From Telluria beijingensis (GTDB taxonomy: Bacteria > Pseudomonadota > Gammaproteobacteria > Burkholderiales > Burkholderiaceae_D), in the NCBI RefSeq assembly GCF_030770395.1, contig NZ_CP132480.1, positions 3,873,072-3,937,071 on the forward strand: 64,000 nucleotides of DNA, in the 5' to 3' direction. Of the stretch, positions 58,759-64,000 are shown piece by piece; the first letter of the stretch is position 1, and every line of letters begins with the position of its first letter. The translations under genes and the position numbers were made by a program. A model generated the notes under the pieces. It was not told where the DNA came from. It did no database searches and was given only the letters and a program-made list of their open reading frames with translations.

Positions 58759-61205
58759 GCGGCCCGCTGGAACAGGCGGACGGCCGCCTGATCGGCGCCT
58801 CGGTCCCGCGCCCCGACGCCCAGCGCCTCGCCGCCGGGTGCGGGCGCTACCTGGACGACCTCTCGCCGCACGGCGTGCAGCACGTCGTGTTCTACCGCAG
58901 CCCGTTCGCGCGCGCCCGGATCCACGCGATCGACGTGACGCAGGCCGCGGCCATGCCGGGCGTCAGCGCGGTCCTGACGGGGGCCGACATCGCCACCGTG
59001 TGCGCGCCATGGACCACGCGGCTGGCGCTGGTAACCACGCACGTCTCGGCCAGCCAGACGCCGCTGGCCATCGACGAAGCCTACTGGCAGGGAGAAGCGG
59101 TGGTGGCGGTGGTGGCCGCGACCCGGGCCCAGGCCGAGGATGCGCTGGAAGCGATCGAGATCGACTGGGAAGAAGTGGACCCGGTGGTCGACCCGGAAGC
59201 CGCGCTGGCGCCGGGCGCGCCGACCTGCCATCCGGGCATCGCGACCAACCTGGCGCTCGAATCGCATGCCTCGCGCGGCGACCCCGGCGTGGCCTTCGCC
59301 GGGGCCCACCGGGTGGTCGCGCGGCGTTTCAAGTTCGGCCGCCAGACCGGCGTGCCGCTCGAGCCGCGCGGCATCCTGGCCAGCTTCGACCGGCGCACCG
59401 GGGAGCTCGACATCCAGCAATCCCACCAGGTGCCGTTCCAGATGCAGGAGATCTTCGCGGCACAGCTGGACCTGCCGCTGGAAAAGGTGAGGGTGGCCTG
59501 CCCGGACGTCGGCGGCGCCTTCGGCATCAAGCTGCACGCCTATGCCGACGAGATCGCGGTGGCCGCCATCGCGGTGCTGCTGGGCCGTCCGGTCAAGTTC
59601 CAGGCCGACCGCCTTGAATCCTTCGTGTCCGACGTCCACGCGCGCGACGCCAGCGTCGACGCGCAGCTGGCGGTCGACGCCGACGGCCGCATCCTGGGGC
59701 TGGACGTCGACCTGCTGTTCTGCTTCGGCGCAGTCTCGGTCTATCCGCGCTCGAGCACCGGCGAAGCCCTGCAGGCCTTTTCGCTGAGCGGCGCCGCCTA
59801 CCAGGTGCCGGCCTTCCGCGGCCGGGTGCGCGGGGCATTCGTCAACAAGGTGCCGACCGGCGCCTACCGCGCCGTTGGCCAGCCGATCGCCAATGCCGTC
59901 ATCGAGCAGCTGATGGACGATGCGGCGGCCGCCATCGGCATGGACCCGGTGGCGCTGCGGCGCCTGAACCACCTGCCATCGCGGCCGGACGACGGCTCGA
60001 TGCTGCTGACGCCGGGCGGCATCCCATTGGGGCCGCTGTCGCTCGACGCCTGCCTGGACCAGGTGCTGGAGCGCATGGACTACCCCGGCCTGCGCGCGGC
60101 GCAGGCCGATGCCGCGGCCGATGCCGCCGCCAGCGGCGTGTACCGCGGCATCGGCCTGTGCACCTTCGTCGAACTCACCGGGGTCGGCGCCAGCATCTAC
60201 GGGCCGAACGCCGTGCGCGTGGCCGGCAAGGAAAGCGTGCGGCTAAGCCTGGCCCCGTCGGGCCGCATCGTGTGCCGCACCAGCGCCACCGAACAGGGCC
60301 AGGGAACGCGTACCGGGCTGACCCAGATCGTGGCCCAGGCGCTGGAGGTGCCGATGGAGCTGGTGGCGGTCGCCGGCGGCGATACCGGGCGCGATCCCCA
60401 TGGCGGCGGGGCCTGGGCATCGCGCGGCATCGCGCTGGCGGGCGAGGCGGCGCTGTTGGCCGCGGCCGATCTGCGCGCCAACATCCTGGCGGTTGCCGCT
60501 GGCCTGACGGGCAAGGAGGCCGCCACCCTGCGCCTTGCCGCCGGCGCGGTGGTCGATGCCGGCAACGCGCAGCTGTTCACGCTGCAGGAGATCGCCCGCT
60601 TCGCCCACTATGACACGATCCCGATCAAGCTGGCCGCCATCCCCGAGATGACGGTCGAGCGCAGCTACACCCCGATCGGCAAGCCATATTTTGCCGCCAA
60701 CGGCATCCAGGCCGCGCACGTCGAGGTCGACGTCGGTACCGGCATGGTGAAGGTACTCGATATGTGGGTGGTCGAGGATTGCGGCCGGGTCATCAACCCG
60801 CTGCTCACCGACGAGCAGATCCGCGGCGGCGTGGTCCAGGGCATCGGCGCCGCGCTGTTCGAGGAATGCATCTATTCCGAGTCCGGGCAGATGAGCAATG
60901 CCTCGCTGGCGGATTACCTGATCCCGATGGCGGGCGAGATGCCGCAGATTCACGTCGGCCACGTCAGCACGCCGGAGCGCGAGACCAGCCTGGGCGCCAA
61001 GGGCGTGGGGGAGGCCGGCACCGTGGGCGCCATCGGCGCGATCTGGTGCGCCGTCAACGACGCCCTGCGGCCGCTGGCCCAAACGGTGTGGCGCCAGCCG
61101 TTCACGCCGGCCCACGTGCTCGACGTGCTGCATCATCCCGAGGCCCGCATGGCGCCGGTCGCGCTGCGGCCGTTCGATGGCGACGGGAGCGCCGTGGAAA
61201 ACTAG
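58755..61205 (+). CDS. Molybdenum hydroxylase, catalytic large subunit (CoxL-like, not CO dehydrogenase)
   Basis: An 816-residue molybdopterin subunit. The early part has GCGRYLDDL, YRSPFARARIHAID and VLTGADIA. Cofactor-contact motifs include CPDVGGAFGIK, and the catalytic glutamate lies in GAKGVGEAGTVGA at about E753. The active-site loop reads PTGAYRAVGQP near residue 370. Form I CO dehydrogenases carry AYRCSF there, with a cysteine for copper, so CO is not the substrate. The family usually hydroxylates carbons next to ring nitrogen, or aldehydes. It starts on an ATGA overlap and shares four bases with the convergent PhnD-like gene. Confidence 0.9.
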   Translation: MSGPLEQADGRLIGASVPRPDAQRLAAGCGRYLDDLSPHGVQHVVFYRSPFARARIHAIDVTQAAAMPGVSAVLTGADIATVCAPWTTRLALVTTHVSASQTPLAIDEAYWQGEAVVAVVAATRAQAEDALEAIEIDWEEVDPVVDPEAALAPGAPTCHPGIATNLALESHASRGDPGVAFAGAHRVVARRFKFGRQTGVPLEPRGILASFDRRTGELDIQQSHQVPFQMQEIFAAQLDLPLEKVRVACPDVGGAFGIKLHAYADEIAVAAIAVLLGRPVKFQADRLESFVSDVHARDASVDAQLAVDADGRILGLDVDLLFCFGAVSVYPRSSTGEALQAFSLSGAAYQVPAFRGRVRGAFVNKVPTGAYRAVGQPIANAVIEQLMDDAAAAIGMDPVALRRLNHLPSRPDDGSMLLTPGGIPLGPLSLDACLDQVLERMDYPGLRAAQADAAADAAASGVYRGIGLCTFVELTGVGASIYGPNAVRVAGKESVRLSLAPSGRIVCRTSATEQGQGTRTGLTQIVAQALEVPMELVAVAGGDTGRDPHGGGAWASRGIALAGEAALLAAADLRANILAVAAGLTGKEAATLRLAAGAVVDAGNAQLFTLQEIARFAHYDTIPIKLAAIPEMTVERSYTPIGKPYFAANGIQAAHVEVDVGTGMVKVLDMWVVEDCGRVINPLLTDEQIRGGVVQGIGAALFEECIYSESGQMSNASLADYLIPMAGEMPQIHVGHVSTPERETSLGAKGVGEAGTVGAIGAIWCAVNDALRPLAQTVWRQPFTPAHVLDVLHHPEARMAPVALRPFDGDGSAVEN

Positions 61206-62113
61206 CGTCGCCCTTGCTCGCGGTCGGCCTGGTGGAGCTCGCGCACGATCCGGTAATCCTGGTCCGACACCGGCACGAAGCGCGCGACGTTCAGCCGGTC
61301 CAGCACGTCGGCGCTTTGCGGGCCGCCGCGGTTGAAGAAGGCCGCGCGTATTCTTTCCTTCAGGTCGTCGCACAGCTGGCCGCGGAATACGAAGGGGTCG
61401 GTCGGGATCGGGGTCGACTTCCACACGACCCGGATCTGCCGCTCGCGGTCCGGGTTGGACGCCATTTCGGTCGCCAGGTTCTGGCTTCCGACGAAGGCGG
61501 CGTCGATCTGGCCTGCCAGTACCCGGTTCACCGACTGGGTGTGGCTGCCAGTGTAGCCGACCTGGGCGAAATACGATTCAAGCGGCGCGCCGACCTGCCT
61601 GGCGAAGACGTGGCGCGGGACCAGGGCGCCCGAGGTGCTCTCGGGATCGACCAGGGCCAGGCGCTGGCCGCGCAGGGTCGCCACGTCCTTGACCCCGCTG
61701 GCGGCGCGCACGATCAGCAGCGAATGGTAGAACGCGCCGGCGGGCTGGAAGGTGGAGGCCTTGTTGGCGTAGTTGGCGAACGGCGTCAGTTGCGGGTCGG
61801 CGCGCCGTGCCGATACATAGGACGCCGGCCCGATCCGCGCCAGGTGCACCGCGCCGGACAGCAGCGCCTCGACCACCGCGCCGTACGAAGGCGCGACATA
61901 GACTTCCACCTGGATGCCAAGCGCCGCGCGCAACTGGTCGAGCAGCGGTTGCAGCTCGGCGAGCTCTTTCTTGACGTTGCCGCGCGGGATGATCGAAAAA
62001 CGCAGCCGCTGAGGGCGTTCGCAAGCGGTGGCGAGCGCGTTGGGAGCGCAGGCGCCGAGCGCCGCGAGGAGTGGCAACTGCATCGCGGCGCGGCGGCGTG
62101 GGTCGGGGGTCAT
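61202..62113 (-). CDS. PhnD-like phosphate/phosphonate-type periplasmic binding protein
   Basis: A 303-residue binding protein of the PhnD (type 2) family. A signal sequence is likely (MTPDPRRRAAMQLPLLAALG, with a cysteine shortly after, GACAPN, that could be lipidated). The fold follows: LRFSIIPRGNVKKELAELQP, VEVYVAPSYGAVVEALLSGA, RIGPASYVSA, the ligand stretch VDPESTSGALVPRHVF and GSHTQSVNRVLAGQIDAAFVGS. No ABC permease or ATPase is nearby. Its ATG overlaps the stop of the GGDEF-EAL gene (ATGA), so the two are made together and probably sense the same ligand. Confidence 0.83.
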   Translation of the reverse strand: MTPDPRRRAAMQLPLLAALGACAPNALATACERPQRLRFSIIPRGNVKKELAELQPLLDQLRAALGIQVEVYVAPSYGAVVEALLSGAVHLARIGPASYVSARRADPQLTPFANYANKASTFQPAGAFYHSLLIVRAASGVKDVATLRGQRLALVDPESTSGALVPRHVFARQVGAPLESYFAQVGYTGSHTQSVNRVLAGQIDAAFVGSQNLATEMASNPDRERQIRVVWKSTPIPTDPFVFRGQLCDDLKERIRAAFFNRGGPQSADVLDRLNVARFVPVSDQDYRIVRELHQADREQGRR

Positions 62114-64000
62114 GTCGGCTGATAGGTGAGGGATTGCTTGTGGAGGAGGGGCGCGATCTGGCTTGCCGCGCCGGGACGCTGCAGGTAGAAGCCCTGCACC
62201 TGGTCGCAGCCGGCGGCCTTCAGGTGCACCAGCTGGTCCTTGGTCTCGACGCCTTCGGCCACCACGGTCAGGCCCAGGTTGTGGGCCAGCGAGATGGTCG
62301 AGGCGACGATCACCGCGTCGTTGGTATCGTTGCGGATGTCCTTGATGAAGGAACGGTCGATCTTGACCGCATGGATCGGGAACTGCTTCAGGCGGCTCAG
62401 GCCCGAGAAGCCGGTGCCGAAGTCGTCCAGCGCCATCCGGATCCCGGCCGCGGCGAGGGCGTCCAGGTTGCGCTGGGCGGTCTCCGCATCCTCGATCAGG
62501 CTGCTCTCGGTGATCTCGATCTCGACCAGCTCGGGCGCGATACCGTGCCGGGCCAGCGCGCCGCTGAAGACGTCGAGCAGCCGCTCGTCGCGCAGCTGGC
62601 GCGGCGACACATTGATCGCCACCGGCACCAGCGGCACGCCGTCGGCCCGCCACTGCGCCAGCTGGCGGCACACGGCGTCGATGATCCAGCGTCCCAGCGG
62701 CACGATGAAATCCTGTTCCTCGGCCAGCGGGATGAAGTCGCCGGGGAAGATCAGGCCGTGCTCGGGGTGTTCCCAGCGCACCAGGGCCTCGAGGCCGACG
62801 ATGCGCAGCGTCTCGAGTTCCAGCTTGGGCTGGAAGTGCAGGCGGAATTCGTTGTCGTGGATGGCGGCGCGAAAGCGCGCGGCCAGTTCGGAGTGCAGGG
62901 CGCTGGAGGCGTTCAGCGAGGCGTCGTAGAAGCTGAAGAAGCCGCGCCCGCGCGCCTTGACGCTGTACATCGCCTGGTCGGCGTGCAGCAGCAGGGCGTC
63001 CAGCTGCTGGCCGTCGCGCGGATAGAGCGCGATCCCGACGCTGGGACTGGTCTCGACGGCGTGCCCATCGAGGTCGGCGTAGACTTCGGACAGGCGCTGC
63101 ACCAGCTTGCCGGCCAGCTGGGCGACGAATTCCTCGGACGGCACTTCGGACAGCAGGACCACGAACTCGTCGCCCCCGAGCCGCGCCACCAGGTCGTATT
63201 CGCGCACCGCGCCGCGCAGGCGCGCGGCCACGGCCTTCAGGAGCTGGTCGCCGACGCCGTGGCCCAGGGTATCGTTGATCAGCTTGAAGCGATCCAGGTC
63301 GAAGAACAGCAGGGCATACAGGTTGCGGCTGCGCCTGGCCCGCTTGAGTTCCGCCGACGCCATCTCCTGGAACATCCTGCGGTTGGCCAGGCCGGTCAGG
63401 TGGTCTTGCGAGGCCAGCGCCAGGGCGCGGCTCTTCTCTTGTTCGAGCTGGGCGATCAGGCGCTGCTTTTCCTGCTCCGAGATGGCCACCGCGCTGTGCA
63501 GCCGCTGCTGGCGCCACAGGCCGGCAGCGATGCCGATGGTAACCGCCAGCACCAGCAGCGAATAGGCGCCGGCGCGCACGAAATAAGTCTGGTGCTGCGC
63601 GTCCAGCCGGCCCAGCACGACGGCCGGATCCTGGACCACCGTGACCCGGATCGGGATGTCGGCCAGGATTTCGCGGGCGACGATCGCGCTTGGTACAGCC
63701 CCTGGCGTCGACCCCGGCGCGGTCGCGTGACCGCCGGCAGGCAGCAGGATGCCGCCCTGCATGATGGCCAATGGCTGACCATCCCGGTGCACGATCTCGA
63801 TGCGTCCCTCCGGGCCGAGGTCGACGTTGCGGTAGCTGCCCAAGAAATATCCCAGGTCGACCATCGCGCCGTAGTAGCCCCGGATTGCGGCGCCGTCGCC
63901 ATCGAGGCGCACCAGGACCGGCAGGCGCCAGGGGTATTTGCCGCCCGCCGCCGGATGCCCGATCGACAGCGCCGGCGCTTCGCCCGGCTGGGCCAGCGCG
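62110..64000 (-). CDS. Membrane GGDEF-EAL protein with periplasmic sensor, 5' end outside window
   Basis: At least 630 residues are visible, and the frame is open to the right edge. A periplasmic sensor segment (KYPWRLPVLVRLDGDG, GAMVDLGYFLGSYRNVDLGPEG) is followed by a membrane helix (YSLLVLAVTIGIAAGLW) and a coiled linker. Then come GGDEF (DHLTGLANRRMF, FFDLDRFKLINDTLGH, intact RLGGDEFVVLL) and EAL (GLEALVRWEHP, AINVSPRQL, EIEITESSLI, LDDFGTGFSGLSRLKQF, VVAEGVE). Both domains keep their signature residues, so synthesis and breakdown of cyclic di-GMP are both possible. Coupling to the PhnD-like protein suggests that ligand binding in the periplasm sets its activity. Confidence 0.87.
   Translation of the reverse strand, partial: ALAQPGEAPALSIGHPAAGGKYPWRLPVLVRLDGDGAAIRGYYGAMVDLGYFLGSYRNVDLGPEGRIEIVHRDGQPLAIMQGGILLPAGGHATAPGSTPGAVPSAIVAREILADIPIRVTVVQDPAVVLGRLDAQHQTYFVRAGAYSLLVLAVTIGIAAGLWRQQRLHSAVAISEQEKQRLIAQLEQEKSRALALASQDHLTGLANRRMFQEMASAELKRARRSRNLYALLFFDLDRFKLINDTLGHGVGDQLLKAVAARLRGAVREYDLVARLGGDEFVVLLSEVPSEEFVAQLAGKLVQRLSEVYADLDGHAVETSPSVGIALYPRDGQQLDALLLHADQAMYSVKARGRGFFSFYDASLNASSALHSELAARFRAAIHDNEFRLHFQPKLELETLRIVGLEALVRWEHPEHGLIFPGDFIPLAEEQDFIVPLGRWIIDAVCRQLAQWRADGVPLVPVAINVSPRQLRDERLLDVFSGALARHGIAPELVEIEITESSLIEDAETAQRNLDALAAAGIRMALDDFGTGFSGLSRLKQFPIHAVKIDRSFIKDIRNDTNDAVIVASTISLAHNLGLTVVAEGVETKDQLVHLKAAGCDQVQGFYLQRPGAASQIAPLLHKQSLTYQPT

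Noticed and set aside
57351..61205. Aerobic carbon monoxide dehydrogenase, suggested by CoxMSL order and CoxG.
   Set aside because: The large subunit has AYRAVG where form I CO dehydrogenase has AYRCSF, so the copper-binding cysteine is absent.
1..64000. CRISPR arrays, tRNA or rRNA genes, prophage modules, integrase attachment sites.
   Set aside because: No regularly spaced repeats, no cloverleaf sequence and no phage structural genes were seen. Mobile features are limited to the IS607 and IS1595 elements and decay scars.

Overview
The window looks like a chromosomal segment of a GC-rich betaproteobacterium of the Oxalobacteraceae type (Massilia/Duganella-like). This rests on gene content (catechol branch of the beta-ketoadipate pathway, YddG-like exporter, fused indolepyruvate:ferredoxin oxidoreductase, many LysR regulators, TonB receptors, GGDEF/EAL proteins) and on dense, strongly GC-biased coding. 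No rRNA, tRNA or CRISPR array was seen, so the taxonomic call is inference.

Layout. 0-6.4 kb is genomic debris: the 3' part of an IS607-family element whose tnpB carries an in-frame amber codon, a multiply damaged acyl-CoA-synthetase/GNAT gene, a P-type cation ATPase, and an IS1595-family element whose transposase 3' end is deleted. 6.5-10 kb holds an NTF2-like protein, a fucose/glucose-type MFS permease and a DUF1624 membrane protein. 10-18 kb is a five-gene catabolic operon (MFS, DapA-like lyase, aldehyde dehydrogenase, YddG exporter, porin) plus an FAD amine oxidase and a divergent LysR regulator. 18-20 kb is a LysR/NmrA-reductase divergent pair. At about 21.28 kb a GGDEF-EAL gene has lost its 5' end exactly where a DUF917 gene begins, which looks like the border of acquired DNA. 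21.3-28 kb carries DUF917, a MarR regulator with a well-formed promoter-operator, and an MFS/esterase/TonB-receptor operon. 28-38.7 kb holds Lrp/AsnC with indolepyruvate oxidoreductase, a ClC antiporter, a pirin, a LysR remnant, a Fur-type promoter with a siderophore receptor, a DJ-1 protein and a DUF1330 protein.

38.8-61.2 kb is the most interesting part. On the minus strand a porin-catB-catC-catA-pcaD operon takes catechol to beta-ketoadipate, with a TetR regulator beside it. Divergently, an 18-gene array runs on the plus strand, mostly with ATGA-type stop/start overlaps: Rieske oxygenase alpha subunit, unknown small protein, two cupins, FAD ferredoxin reductase, SnoaL-like protein, PyrK-like and PyrD-like flavoproteins, Rieske ferredoxin, an asparaginase-fold amidase with altered active-site residues, CoxG-like protein, a five-component Liv-type ABC importer, and a three-subunit molybdenum hydroxylase. 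An 11-bp motif recurs in the two intergenic regions that flank the TetR gene. My inference is a complete uptake-to-catechol route for an N-containing aromatic, heteroaromatic or cyclic-amide substrate. I do not recognise this combination as a described pathway.

61.2-64 kb holds a PhnD-like binding protein translationally coupled to a membrane GGDEF-EAL protein that runs off the right edge.
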